A stretch of 64,000 nucleotides of DNA from Campylorhamphus procurvoides. Taxonomy: Eukaryota; Chordata; Aves; Passeriformes; Dendrocolaptidae. Made by a program: the position numbers and the translations under genes. Positions 14,301 to 34,020 of the stretch are shown here, one piece after another; the first letter of the stretch is position 1, and every line of letters starts with the position of its first letter. Under the pieces are notes generated by a model. That model was not told the origin of the DNA. It searched no databases and saw only the letters and a program-made list of their open reading frames with translations. Where the stretch lies: assembly GCA_013396655.1 (NCBI GenBank), contig WBMV01000787.1:17799-81798 (forward strand), given 5' to 3'.

Positions 14301-14483
14301 AGCTCAATCACCCATAGGAATATCCCCCTCCTCTTTTCCCCTTTCTCCCTTTCCCCCAAAATATTAACTTTTGGGTTACTGTTGCTCCGGCAGGTACTTT
14401 TGAAGCGGCTGGGAAATCTCGTGGCTGCGAAGTGGCGGGTGTGAATGAGCGCAGCCCTCCCCCGGCTCTGCCCAGCGCCGCCC

Positions 14484-14528
14484 ATTGGCTCCGCAGCCCG
14501 GGGGGACCCACCAGGGCGGCTATAAAAG
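14484..14528 (+). promoter_or_regulatory. STC1: STC1 core promoter: inverted CCAAT and TATA box
   Basis: An ATTGG (reverse CCAAT) at 14484-14488 is followed by TATAAAAG at 14521-14528 in a GC-rich setting with GGCGGG-type boxes. Transcription should start near 14550, giving a 5' UTR of about 225 bases without any upstream ATG. Confidence 0.8.
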
Positions 14529-14549
14529 CCCTGGGCTGGCTGCGGGTCC

Positions 14550-14776
14550 CCCGACGAGCAGGAGCCAGAGGGGCCACCCGGATCCCGCAGCAGCCCCAGC
14601 CCCGCATCCCTGCCCTGCTCCGCTCCCCTCCCGGAGCTGCGAGCGCCTCTCCCCATCCCCAGCTTCGCTCGAGCCGGAGTGCGAGAGGACACACACACAC
14701 ACACACTCACTCACTCATCCACACTCATCCAACCCCCCCAAAAAAAACCCCACACTTAGCGGAAACTTGTCAGAGA
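14550..14776 (+). other. STC1: STC1 5' UTR with CA/CTCA microsatellite
   Basis: Inferred leader from the TATA spacing. It is GC-rich, then carries an AC dinucleotide run at about 14690-14706 followed by ACTC repeats and an A-run at about 14741-14748. No upstream ATG is present. Confidence 0.6.
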
Positions 14777-21940
<7,164 letters not shown>

Positions 21941-23118
21941 TGGGCACGGGGATGGCCAAGCACGACCGAAGCCCCAGGGCAAAGGCTCCCAGCCCCAGGG
22001 AAGTGGAGCTAGTGGGAACACCACCATAGGAACTGGGGTTGGGGTTAGTCGTTCTTGGTTTCTATCCCCTCTCTGGAACGAGCCTTTCGTTGTTTTCTGC
22101 CATGGGCTCTGCGTTCGGTGTCTCGGCTTCTCCCGCCGTCCAAACGGCTCCGGCTCTTTTTCTTCCCCCACCCACCCCCCCAAAAANNNAAAAAAAAATG
22201 ATGTCCTGAAAGAGCTTAGTCTTAAGTGGTCAGGCCTTCAGACACCAAAGCCTAAATGTACTGTGGTTCTGACAGCCATTGGAGTCTGAAGGTTTGGCCC
22301 CAGGGAGGGGAGCTCGTCCCTCCCGGCCGAGCTTGGGTGACAATAGTTGCACTAAAAACTATTGCACGTCCTAAAGATGTCAATGGAATTCGTGTGATGA
22401 ATCTGTGCTGGCCATGGACGAATGTGAATGTCAGATTCCTGGTCTCTTAGTGTCCTGCAGTCCTAACCCTTCCAACAGAGCTCTCTTAAGCCCTGGATTT
22501 CCCAAACTCGTTGGCTGTGGATGAGTTGAGTCGCCGTGACCTGGCACCACGGCGCAAAATGAGTTAAAGCCACCCCCCTGCACACCCCACATCAGGAAAG
22601 GGACGTTTGGGACTCCAGAAATGAGTAAAAGAGGTGCCAGTCTGAGGTGGGAGCTGGTCAGAAGGTTCCATAATCCTGCATTGTATTTAAAAGCTAACAT
22701 CTATGTACTGTATTTAACTGTCTAAAGCTTTAAAAGAAACCTAACAGAAACAAACCCTGTCTTAAGACTAGAGTATTAAAGGTCTTGCTCTAACTGTGGT
22801 ATAAATAGTTTTAAAATCTGTCATGTACTGTACATAAATTCCACCAGAGTCTCCTTGAAAGGAGCAGAATATAATAACTTTATTGCCTAAACTTAGTTTT
22901 GTAAGTTAGCTCTTTCTTTTCTCTTTTTATTTTCTCTTTCCTGGTAAGAGTATCTCTGTCCTAGTCGAGTTCACGTTCTACTCTGTGGCCTTTTTATACT
23001 GGAAGAGGGAAGAACGTTTAGGATGGGAATTGCAGGGCCAGAAACAAACCTTTCCTGGCTGCAATGGAGGGGAAAACCTCAACCCAAGCCGGGCTCAGGC
23101 TGGCCAGTGGTGTCTCCC

Positions 23119-23252
23119 CAGAGCTGCTGGGAGCCACCCCGGGCACTGGGAGCTGCTGGGAACCACAGCCCTGGGCACTGGGAGCTGCTGGGAACCACAG
23201 CCCTGGGCACTGGGAGCTGCTGGGAGACACCCCAGGCACTGGGAGCTGCTGG
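23119..23252 (+). repeat. 32-bp minisatellite in the STC1 3' UTR
   Basis: About four copies of a 32-bp unit beginning GGGCACTGGGAGCTGCTGGG. The inner copies are nearly identical and the ends diverge. Confidence 0.9.
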
Positions 23253-24806
23253 AGGATCCGGGGGATGCTTTGGGAATCCCGCAGCTGCCACAGGGTAAAA
23301 CTGCCCTGAGAAGGTGCATTTCTGGCAGGAGAAATCCTGGAATTCCCTGCAGCTCCAGCAGCAGAGCTGAGGACACAGGGCTGGATGCTCGGGGAGCTGC
23401 CCTTCCTCCCACCCTCCTCCTCCTCAGCAGGCTCTGGGAAGGGGAGCAGGAGGGGGTGCCCCAGATCTGCTCCCAGAGAGCCTGGCTGGGCTCTGCTGAG
23501 CCAAAAAAAGCCACCTTTTGGCACAGGACCAGCCAGGCCAGGCCTGAATCCATCCCTTCTGCAGAGGGCATGACTCTTCCTCAACTACTCAGAGAGCAAA
23601 TAAAGGAGGGATCTATATTTCTGTTCGAAACCTAAAGCAATATAACTTTATTTTTTTCTTTGTTTGTTTGTTTTAGAAAAAAAACCACAAAGCCTTTAAA
23701 CAATAACTTGCTGCTAATATATTGAAACCAGATGCAGTGGCAGCATTTCTAATATTGCTGCCTTCGTTAAATGTAGCCCAAAAGTGCTGTCAGAAAATTG
23801 GAAGCGGCAAAAAAACCCCTGTTGCTGATGGTAGGAGGGTTGTTCTTTTAGTTTTGAGTTGAATCCTCTGGATTGTCCAGGACAAGGAAGATGCAATATT
23901 GCTCCTTCTCCAGTCAGTCAGGGATAGAGAGGCCGACACAAAGAAGTTTGGCAAGGTGAAAACCAAAGGCTCCTTGAAAATCCTGACCCTAAAACTTGGG
24001 GTTTCCATCAGGAACCGATGCCGGGTCGTGGATCCGGCACTTCCCACCCCACCACATCTCCCTGCCCTGCTGGGGCCAGGGAATTCTCCACCCAATCCAT
24101 GGTTCTCCTGGGGGAATAATTACAGGAATATCCTTACCTGGAGAGGGGCAGTGTCCAAACTTCCTAAAGCCTCTCCCAGGACACCCAGAGAAGGTTTATG
24201 GAGCTGATTTGGGGCCGGGGAGGAGGGGAGGTCACCCCAAACCTCATCTCTTTTGGGGGCCAAAATTCCTCATTTCCAGGGGGGATCCAAACTTGTGTCC
24301 TTAATACGGGTGGGAGACGAGTGGGAAAATCATCCCCCCCAGTTGGATTTGCAGGGAAAACCCCCCTGGGACCCCCAAACTCTGCCCAGGGTGGGACTTT
24401 GGGCTGCTCTGAGGTGTCACTTGTGTCCCCTCCCTGCCAGGGGAGGGGGCTGGGGGTGGGACAGGAGCCCCCCATGCCCTGGGAGCGATGCCAGGGGGTC
24501 TGGATGAGATTCCCCCCCACCCTGGGATGATTCTCAATCTCAAGTCCAGCTATTTCACATTTTATTTAATCTCTGAGGCTTTATTTTTTTAATTTCATGG
24601 CAAAGTGATTCTCGTTTTTCTCTTGGGGGTGGGGAGGGGCTTCTCTAGAAATGTTTGCATGAGTCTCGTCGTGATTTGTTTGCACTTTAGAACGTTTTGT
24701 GCCATTATAAAGTTGCATTTTATTGTATTTATAATTTAAAGATGCATAGGAAGGAGAGAGAGTTTGGGGGTTTTTGGGGTCTTTTTTTTTTTTTGCTGAG
24801 TACTGG

Positions 24807-25008
24807 AATAAACAGTGAGCATATCTGGTATATGTCCTTATTTATTGTTTAAATGACATTTTTAAAGCTCAGTGTGTTCATATAAAGGTTATTTGAAACA
24901 TATCATAGTAATGAGAAAGATGCAAGTTATTTTCTTTGCTTATTTTTATAATTAAAGATGCATAACGTAATGAGGCCTATGTTGGATTTTCTCCTGCAAT
25001 GAAATAAA
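24807..25008 (+). promoter_or_regulatory. STC1: STC1 polyadenylation signals
   Basis: AATAAA at 24807-24812 and at 25003-25008, the second followed by a GT-rich stretch (GTGTCTGAGTGTTT) near 25030. Either could be used; the second is the likely distal end. Confidence 0.65.
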
Positions 25009-25614
25009 ATGTCAAATTTAAGGGTTTTCAGTGTCTGAGTGTTTCATTGAGCCTGAGTGTGAGTGCTGGGGGTGCAAGTTGGGCTTCCCTTGGGCTGAGC
25101 ATCAGAGCCCTCAAATAAAGACTCTTTAAATCCATTTATTAAACCTCTCCCAGTGCAGATGGAGCTCTGGGGTGGGTCCTTCTGGTTCACTCTGCTTTTC
25201 CAGCAGAAAGAACCCTCAAACCCCACAAATCCCCCCCAAAAAGCAGCAAAGGGCAACACCATCCCCTCAGAAAGGATGGAAAAGTTTCGGGATACCCATC
25301 CCATTGGTGGGAGCAAAGGATGTTCTGCTGGAATTGTGCAGATGCCACACGTCCCCAGGCTGCTTTCACACTAATTATGTCATTAATAACCGCTGCAAGT
25401 TAATTACTGTCAGTCCAGGGCACTGTTCAGAGGAAATCCCAGCAGTCTCAGCAGGGGCAGTTTCAGGTTGGAAACCACAGCCTGGAATTGTTCCACGCTC
25501 CAAATCCGGGTGGAAACCCCACAAAGTCTGAGCTGGGGGTTCCCTTCTCCCCCAGGGGCTAAAAATGACCCCCAAATGAAGGAGGAAAAGCCAGGGATGA
25601 GCTCTGTGTTCTGG

Positions 25615-25965
25615 CATGTTATTTATTCTATTATAATTATTAATCCATTATTAATCCATTATTAGTCCATTATTAATCCATTATTATTCCCTTATTGCTA
25701 TTATTGACATTGTTGCATATATTACTGTCATATTATATGACATTATTGTAATTTTAATTATTATTTTAAGCAATCTGCTATGGTGCATACAATATTATAT
25801 CTACTATTGTTTATTCTTTTGATTACTGCTATAACATTATTGCTATTATTGTATATAATACTGTTTATTATTTTCATTATTGTGACATTGTTATTATTGA
25901 AACTGTTGCTGTTGACATGGTTAATAACCACATTATTATTGACATTATTGGAAATTCCATGGGAC
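25615..25965. repeat. AT-rich simple repeat (ATTATTAATCC type)
   Basis: TTATTAATCC is repeated about five times, then degrades into ATTATT and TTATTG trinucleotide-like sequence. Confidence 0.85.
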
Positions 25966-26822
25966 ACTTTTACCAGGAGCCTCCAAGTGGGACAATATTC
26001 CCGAAATTCAACAACTTCCCAAAAACTGGACATGTTTAGGCCACTAAATGGGGCTTTGATTTCCATCCATCAGCCAAGGGGGGCCCATCCAACCAGCTGG
26101 GAAGGAAATTCTCCTGCAAAAGGAAATTTTGGCTCAAAGAGGATGAAGATTTTGGGGAGCTTTAAAGTCCTGCTTGGCATTTTCAAACAGAGCAACCACA
26201 CCAGGAGTGAATTTGGCTTGGCCCAAACCCAAAGACCCTGATTGACTTGATGTTCTTGCCTTGTCCATCTTTTTTGGGAGTTTCAGGATGAAACAAGGGG
26301 GGAAAATTCTGATTTTCCAGGTCCTGCCCCTTCCTGCTGCTTTGGGGAAGAGGGAGGAGGGTGATCCCTGCCCCTTCCAACCTGGGAATGAAATTTGGAA
26401 CCAGAGTTCCCTTCCTGCCTCCTGTGAACTTGGAAAAATAAAAAACAGGGGGGAAAAAAGAAAAATCCCACCCTTCCCCAGCACTAATAAAGGACATTGT
26501 CTTTGCTGTCGTGATTCAGCCACGGGAATATGAAAGGAGTTAAAAAAAGAGGAGCGGAGCAGGAGGCTAAAAATATAATCCAAGTGCAACCAAATTGCCT
26601 CTGGGTGGTGCTTCCCACCAGGAAGGGTCGGGAGGCAGAGGGAGAAGCGGCAGAAATGCAAATAAATGCAGATTTTCTGGTATAAATCAGGGCACTCACA
26701 GTCACGGGGCACCGAGCTAGGAAATCCAATGTATGTTTATTATCTATGATTGGGTGTGAAGCAGCGGCCAAAGGAATCTGATGGATTAAAGGCTTGATTT
26801 AGCTTTGAAATCCTTCTTAAGA

Positions 26823-26910
26823 GAGAATCATGGAATGGTTTGGGTTGGAAAGGACCTTAAAGACTCTCCAGTTCCGACCCCCTGCCGTGATCAAGGTCCC
26901 ATCAAATGGG
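26823..26910 (-). mobile_element. CR1 LINE fragment
   Basis: AATCATGGAATGGTTTGGG, then GGACCTTAAAGACTCTCCAG; truncated after about 90 bases. Confidence 0.8.
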
Positions 26911-27824
26911 TATTCCATTCACAATGTTGTTCAACACTCACAAAATACCCTTTTTCCCAAGAAATCCTTTTTCCAAGCCCTCCCAGTGCCCAAACCTGGA
27001 TTTCACAGGCTGGTTCCTCCCCAAAAAGGGTATTAAAAGAGACTTTGTGTAACCCCCCCTCCCTTATCTCAGCCATGGAGAGCCTGGAGAACCTTGGGCA
27101 GAAAATAGCTGGGAGAGACAGGGAGTTTTATTCCAGACACCATCTGGAAAAACCAGTCCAACCTGTATGAGCTCATGTGGGGGGAATGCCATTATTTTCA
27201 CTCAGACAGGATTTTTTTCTCCTCTTTTTTCCCCACCTTTGGTTTTTATTTTCTAAGCAGAGTGAAACTCCAGGATAGCCCCGATTGGAGCACCAAGGGA
27301 TGATCCTGGTTTGCTGCCCCTTCCCAATGCCCCCTCCAGCCCTTTCCCTGCTCCACAGGGATGATGGGGGTCCAAACACACAAACCCAAACTGGCCATAC
27401 TGGTTGTTTGGAGAGAAAAATCATTTTGCTGGGCAATACAGCTCCCTGTGCTCTCGAGCTGGGAGAAAATTCCACTTCATTCCCTTGGATTTCCTTCAGG
27501 GTTATTTTTCAGCTGCAGGCTCGGAGTGTTTTGTGCTGCAAAAACAACTCCCTGCTCTTGCCTGGCTGGGCTGTTTGGCTTGGAAGAGCCCACCAGCTCC
27601 ATAAAACCATCAGCCACCCCCAGCTTGGTGCCCAAACCTCAGCAGGGTTCTGCTCTCCCTGGGGGAACTCTGAGTGTCCCGTCCAGCAGAAAGAGCTGGC
27701 TATTTATTTTTATTGCTCTGCTGATAATTAATAATAATATAAAAAGACTTTAAACCACATCTTCTGAGCTGTTGTTTGCTTAAGTGCCTCCCACGTGTTC
27801 CTCAGGATCACCTCTCCTGGCTGG

Positions 27825-27925
27825 CCATGATTTTCATGGGAATGAGGTGGCTGGCTGTGGGATCCAGAGCTGGTCTTTAAGGTCCCTTCCAAGCCAAACC
27901 ACGCCAGGATTCTGTGAAAATCAAA
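27825..27925 (+). mobile_element. CR1 LINE 3' fragment
   Basis: TCTTTAAGGTCCCTTCCAAG, then ACCACGCCAGGATTCTGTG, a short and diverged tail. Confidence 0.65.
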
Positions 27926-28247
27926 AATCTCGGATTAATCTGAACAAGGAGAGGAGAACCCAGATGTTTTCTTGGGTTTATCGTGGTTGTTGTGACCCCA
28001 GGTGTCCCCCAGCATCGCTCAGCTCCCTGCCCTGATGACATTCCTGTTGGTTGCCATCTCCTGGTCATGCATCTACAGGTCTTTCCTGCCTGAAGGACAT
28101 CTTACCTCCCTCTGGGCAAAGCCACTGTCCCCAGGAAGAAGGAAGGAGAGGCTGACAGTCCTGATTGAGACTCTTGGAGAGGTGGAGCTGCCACCAGTGA
28201 GTCAAACACACCCCAGTGGCACAGGAGTGTTTTCCTCCTTGTCACTG

Positions 28248-28374
28248 GGACATCAGGAATGGCCATCCCAGCCCTGGTCCTGCTGACCCCTGGACATCAG
28301 GAATGGCCATGCCAGCCTGGTCCTGCTGACCCCTGGACATCAGGAATGGCCATCCCAGCCCTGGTCCTGCTGCC
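28248..28374 (+). repeat. 44-bp minisatellite, three copies
   Basis: Units begin GGACATCAGGAATGGCCAT and end in CTGCTGACCCCT. The second copy has one small deletion. Confidence 0.9.
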
Positions 28375-28994
28375 ACAGTTAAAGCTTTGCCTGATGAAGC
28401 TCAGAGGGCAGAGGTTTTATCTCTGCAAAGGAGGAAAGGGCTCCAGGCAGATCCCTGGATTGCCAGGTCAGGGAGCAAACTTCTCTTAAGGATGGGGAGT
28501 GGTATGTTCTGGCCTTAAAAACGAGCTTAGCAGGAGGCCAATGTTGGTTTTTCCTCTGGGCTGGGAAGTTCTGCCCTGCTCCCAGCATTGTGTGCCTTCT
28601 TCTTCCCAGGGGCTCATCTGGAGCTCAGGAGCTGAGCCCACCCATCCTTAGGCACTAATCAGAGTCAAGCACCTTTGCTGGGAGCCCCGTGGCCCCTCAG
28701 TGCTCCAGGGAACATCAGCATCCACAGGAATTTTCCACAAAGACCTGGCATTTTCCTTTTCAGAACCAACAAAAGCAGCTGGACACCAGCGGTGACAATG
28801 CCAGGGACAAAGATCAGCCCCCCAGAGCCCCCAGCCACAGCCCCTCTGGGTGCAGCTGAGCTGCCAGGGGCATCTGGCTGCAGCAGCTTCCAAATTCCAC
28901 ATCCAAGCACAGCTAACAAAGCCCCTTTGGGGTCAGAGAAATCCTGCACGTGTCGGTGCCCAGCTCAGCTTTGCCATCTCCCACCCAGTTTTCA

Positions 28995-29215
28995 GAGAAC
29001 TCCAGAAGGGTTTGGGTTGCAGGGACTTTAAAGATCATCTTGTTCCTTGGGCACCTCCAGGGATGGATCCAGGGGCAGCCACAGCCTCTCTGGGCACCCC
29101 GTGCCAGGCTCTGCCCACCCTCCCAGGGAAGGACTTCTCCCTAATATCCCATTTCCCCCTTCATATCTCATCTAAACCTACTCTCTGTCACTTTAAAGCC
29201 ATTTTGCAGCAGCTC
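28995..29215 (-). mobile_element. CR1 LINE fragment
   Basis: GGTTTGGGTTGCAGGGAC, then CCAGGGATGGATCCAGG and CTTCTCCCTAATATCCC, in reverse orientation. Confidence 0.75.
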
Positions 29216-30952
29216 AGGGTCCCACCTAAACAGCAAATAATCCTCTGCTTGGACATTCCTGCCAGAAGCAGCTCCTGTATTTTCCCTCTTCCCTGGATTT
29301 CCAGCAGGCACCACCAAAAGCCTGGGAGCAGCACGTCCCTTGGTGTGCCCGGGAGGGTTTTTAGCATGATATGGTTGGATGAATAATGCAGGGATTTTTC
29401 CTAAATTCCATGTGCTCTGGCTGCTTGTCCCGAGCCTGGAAATGTTGTTTTAATGCTGTCAGAAGTTTCTCTCTCCCCAAGGGCCTTGCAAGAACCAAGC
29501 CACCAGTGCCAGCTTTGTGCCACCTTCCCCATCCCAGCTCAGCTCCCAAAATACCCCGGGATAAGCCAAAATAAAGATGGATTCGGTTCAAGGGGAAAAA
29601 CCACAGAGATGCTCCCCCTTGGGGAGGCATTTTAGGCTCCCAGCTCAGCTGCCACTCGATTTAGAGATAATTATTGTTGAAATGTCAAGAATTTGGGACT
29701 CGGGCGTTGTGGCCAAAGGGCAGAGCTGGAGCTCGGTGTTAATTCCCACAGAATTCCCACCTGGCTGAGCTGCTGGGAACGGGGCAAGAGCTGCGTCAGC
29801 CCCTGCCCATCCTCGCTGCGGAGGATTCCAGGGCAGCTCCGGGGCTCAGGAAGCGCTGGAGGAAGCGAAGGAAACAAAAGTGATGATGCAAAGAGTCCCG
29901 AGCCCGCTCCCCTCTCCCCCCTCGGAGATTACTCAGGCTCCGCTCGGAGGCAGCGCTTGCGTCAAAGGAGGGCACCTGAAAAGGGGGAATCACCGGGATC
30001 CCTGCCCGGATTGCAGGCACAGGGATCGGGGGATTGGGGGAGAGGGGATNAGGGGAATTGGGGCAGAGGGATAGGGGAATTGGGGCAGAGGGATGGGGAT
30101 TTGGGGCCGAGCCTCATTTCTGCCAACCCTTGTGTGGTTTCTCAGTCACTGGGACCCCAGTTCATCACCTCTCACCCCCCGTGCTCCCCAGTGCTGCTAC
30201 TGGGATGGCACTGGGCAGCCAGAAACCCCATACTGGCCCTTCAACTTCCCCCAAAACAGGCTTGGGACACTTCAAAGCTCATCCTGACCCCCCAGAGCTC
30301 ATCCATGCCCTGCCCAGTCCGGCTCTCCCACTCCCCAAACCCCTCTCTGTGGTGTCAGCCCCCCATATCTCAGAGCAGACAGACAATGCCAGGCTGATCC
30401 CTCCCAGTGCCCCCACCCCAAGCAGGGGCATTGTTTGCTGTGCCCCCTTGCCCTGCTCCTCCCGGGGGGCTCCTCTCTGTTCCCAGCTGGTCCCTTCGCC
30501 CCCGGCCAGGGCACAGCCTGATGTCACCCTGCACTGCCCCCCCTGCTCCCACCTCTGCTGGCAGAGCTCTAAAGTTAGATCCCAGCACAGATTAGCGGCC
30601 CTCGCTGTATTAATAGGAGGCAGCTGCTCTTTAAAGAGCCTTTTAAATAAAGAAAGAAACTTTGGTGTATTTTTAAAAGCCTTTTAAGTGAGCAGGGCTC
30701 TCCCTCCTCTGCTCTCGTGCCCCGGGCATGGTTTGGCCCTGGAGGGTCCTGTTTGGGCACCCTGTTTGTTCAGGGGCAGCTCTGCCATCTCTCATGGGCC
30801 AGGGCATTGCTCCATCCCTTCCCCATCCCAAAGGGACAGTGGTGGCAGGTTTGTGGAGCAGGAAGGGATGTTCCAACCCCCCTGTCTGCTGCCAGGCCAG
30901 CCGAGAGCTGCAACCTCCCAAAAAACAGCCACTGGCAGAGCTGCTTTCAAGG

Positions 30953-31510
30953 AATCACAGAATATCCTGAGCTGGATCCCCAGGGATCATCAAATCCAAG
31001 CCCTGGCCCAGCCCAGACACCCCAACAATCCCACCCTTGTCCCTGCCCAAACACTCCTGGAGCTCCTGGGGCTGTGCCCAACCCCTGTGGTCCCCCCATT
31101 GCTGTCCCTCTGCTGGGTAACATCATCTGCCTCCTGGCTGAATAATGGAGTGAAACCTTAGCTGGGCTGCTCAGCCTGAAAACAAACCCTCCAGCACAGC
31201 TCAGGCTCCTGCACCCTCTGACTCCCGTTTTTCCATAAAAGCAGGGAGTGTCCCTGGGGCTCCTGGGGCAAAAGGGGCTGGATTTGGGAACCAGAGAGCA
31301 GCTCTGGCCCTGAGCACCATGGAGCTCCTGGGGTGTTCATGGAATCACTGAGTGGTTTGGGTTGGAAAGGAATTGAAGGATTATTTAGTTCCAAACCCTC
31401 TGCCATGGGCAGGGTCACCTTCCCCCAGCCCAGGTGGCTCCAGCCTGGCCTTGGACACTCCCAGGGATGGGGCAGCCACAGCTTCTCTGCCCAACCTGTG
31501 CTGTGGGTGT
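30953..31510 (-). mobile_element. Two CR1 fragments in the same orientation
   Basis: About 30953-31150 (ATCACAGAATATCCTGAGC type) and 31338-31510 (ATGGAATCACTGAGTGG, CATGGGCAGGGTCACC and CAGCCACAGCTTCTCTG). Confidence 0.75.
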
Positions 31511-32104
31511 TCCAAGGAGGTGCCTGTGGTGTGTTGTTCCTTCTAAACCCCCCAAATCAGGGTGAAATTTATTGCTGTGCCATGAAAATCCATGAGGGCA
31601 AATCCCATGGGAACAGAAGAAGGGTCATTCCCGGTGGGAACAGAGGCTGGATGGCTGCAAACATTGGGATTTGTGGAAGGAGTGGATGGAGTCTCATCCA
31701 CCTCCAGCTGGGACAGGGAGACACAGCCCAGTTTGGGACTGGAGTGGGGTAATCCAGGAGGATGTTTCCAACCCTTAACACACCATTCACACACTTGTGT
31801 TCTCAAGGAGGCTCTTCCTTTTGGCAGCACTTCAGCTGGAAGCGGAAAATCCCAACTCCCCTCCGGAGCCGTGTCACTCATCAGGGGGGTTTAATTTTTT
31901 TATTAAATTAAACACCAAAAAAAACCCCCCAAAAAGGACGTCACAGCCCCCACCAGCACATGGACTGCTCGGGTTGACCTCCAGCTGCTTCTGCACGTCT
32001 CCCAGCCCTGCTCAGGAAGTTGCTCACAGCCAGTTTATATGTTTTAAGGGTGGGGAGGTTGACAAATAGGAAATCTAGGACATGTAATAGCTGATAACAC
32101 ATGA

Positions 32105-33888
32105 TGCATTTCCCCCTGCCCTGTGAATTATTCGAGGCTGTGTTTTATTTAAGCATTGTCATGCCTGGGATTTCAGTGTGGGGCATCCACAGATGACATC
32201 AGAGAGCCCGAAAATGAAGCAATTCTCCCGCTTTTAGGAGTTTATTGGATCCAGATCTTTGCAGTTACGTTTTCGGGCCGGGCTCCAAGTGATCTTTCCT
32301 CAATCCAAATAAACAAAACCAAACCAAAACAACCCCCGAATCCAACAGATGTGGCCAGAACTCCAAAGCAGAAATAAACCCAAGCACATCTGCCAGGCCC
32401 AGTACACCCAGTAAAAACCAGTGCTCCAGAACCCTAAACAGAACTGGATCCCTGAGAGCTGGGGATGCACAGGGGGTGGGGGGGGACAGGAGGAACCCCC
32501 TTTTTCCCAGGGAAATTGCTGCTGTTTGGGGTTCAGGGAGGTNCAGGGGAATTGCTGCAGTTTGGGGGTCAGGGAGGTGGAACTGAGAGGTGGGGGCCTT
32601 TTTAAAAGCCTTTTTAGGGTTTTTTTCACCAGAGTCCTTTTCAATCCCCTCCCCTGCACAGCTCAGAGAGGGATGGGGGATTTTACACCCCACTGGGAGC
32701 TGGGGGGGCACAGCTGGGCCACACTCTGGGGATCCTCCTCTGCTTCCTGAGCATCAAACAGGCACAGACCTAATTCCCCCTTCCCAATTACCATCCCAAT
32801 TACGGAATCACTGAATGGTTTGGGTGGGAAGGGATCTTAGGGATCATCCCATCTCACCCCCTGCCATGGNCCGAATCCAACAGATGTGGCCAGAACTCCA
32901 AAGCAGAAATAAACCCAAGCACATCTGCCAGGCCCAGTACACCCAGTAAAAACCAGTGCTCCAGAACCCTAAACAGAACTGGATCCCTGAGAGCTGGGGA
33001 TGCACAGGGGGTGGGGGGGGACAGGAGGAACCCCCTTTTTCCCAGGGAAATTGCTGCTGTTTGGGGTTCAGGGAGGTGGAACTGAGAGGTGGGAGCCTTT
33101 TTTAAAATATTTTTAGGGTTTTTTTCACCAGAGCCCTTTTCAATCCCCNTGCATTTCCCCCTGCCCTGTGAATTATTCGAGGCTGTGTTTTATTTAAGCA
33201 TTGTCATGCCTGGGATTTCAGTGTGGGGCATCCACAGATGACATCAGAGAGCCCGAAAATGAAGCAATTCTCCCGCTTTTAGGAGTTTATTGGATCCAGA
33301 TCTTTGCAGTTACGTTTTCGGGCCGGGCTCCAAGTGATCTTTCCTCAATCCAAATAAACAAAACCAAACCAAAACAACCCCCGAATCCAACAGATGTGGC
33401 CAGAACTCCAAAGCAGAAATAAACCCAAGCACATCTGCCAGGCCCAGTACACCCAGTAAAAACCAGTGCTCCAGAACCCTAAACAGAACTGGATCCCTGA
33501 GAGCTGGGGATGCACAGGGGGGGGGGGGGGACAGGAGGAACCCCCTTTTTCCCAGGGGAATTGCTGCAGTTTGGGGGTCAGGGAGGTGGAACTGAGAGGT
33601 GGGGGCCTTTTTAAAAGCCTTTTTAGGGTTTTTTTCACCAGAGTCCTTTTCAATCCCCTCCCCTGCACAGCTCAGAGAGGGATGGGGGATTTTACACCCC
33701 ACTGGGAGCTGGGGGGGCACAGCTGGGCCACACTCTGGGGATCCTCCTCTGCTTCCTGAGCATCAAACAGACCTAATTCCCCCTTCCCAGGGAGCATTTC
33801 CATCCCAATCACGGAATCACTGAATGGTTTGGGTGGGAAGGGATCTTAGGGATCATCCCATCTCACCCCCTGCCATGGGCAGGGGCAC
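32105..33888. repeat. Mosaic duplicated block with three one-base gaps
   Basis: 32105-32869 is repeated at 33150-33888, and 32871-33148 is a third partial copy matching from 32336 on. Two sequence versions exist: one has AAATTGCTGCTGTTTGGGG and GAGCCCTTTTC, the other GAATTGCTGCAGTTTGGGG and GAGTCCTTTTC. The first block contains both, joined at N 32543. Other Ns are at 32870 and 33149. Confidence 0.92.
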
Positions 33889-34020
33889 CTTCCACTATCC
33901 CAGGTTGCTCCAGCTTGACCTTGGACACTCCCAGGGATGCAGGGGCAGCCCCAGCTTCTCTGTCCATCCTGTGCCAGGCCCTGCCCACCCTCTGAGTGAG
34001 ACAGAACTTTGTATTTCCCA
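33812..34020 (-). mobile_element. CR1 LINE fragment
   Basis: GGAATCACTGAATGGTTTGG, TGCCATGGGCAGGGGCACC, then CCAGGGATGCAGGGGCAGC. Its first 70 bases also occur at 32803-32869, where the copy is cut by a one-base gap. Confidence 0.8.

Larger units (their letters stand above)
1..14400. other. Upstream intergenic region of STC1
   Basis: No gene recognised. It contains several CR1 fragments, a G-rich minisatellite near 11.03-11.35 kb, a TTTA-rich tract near 12950-13015, and repeat-free AT-leaning islands (about 890-1060, 1130-1450, 7850-7960, 13730-13990) that could be regulatory. Confidence 0.6.
21941..25030 (+). other. STC1: STC1 3' UTR
   Basis: A long AU-rich 3' UTR is inferred because poly(A) signals appear only well downstream: AATAAA at 23599 (weak context), 24807 and 25003. 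The length of about 3.1 kb agrees with the long STC1 3' UTR known in mammals. It contains a three-N gap at 22187-22189 inside an A-run and a 32-bp minisatellite at 23119-23252. The last 500 bases are rich in TATTTAT/ATTTA-like motifs, suggesting mRNA-stability control. Confidence 0.7.
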
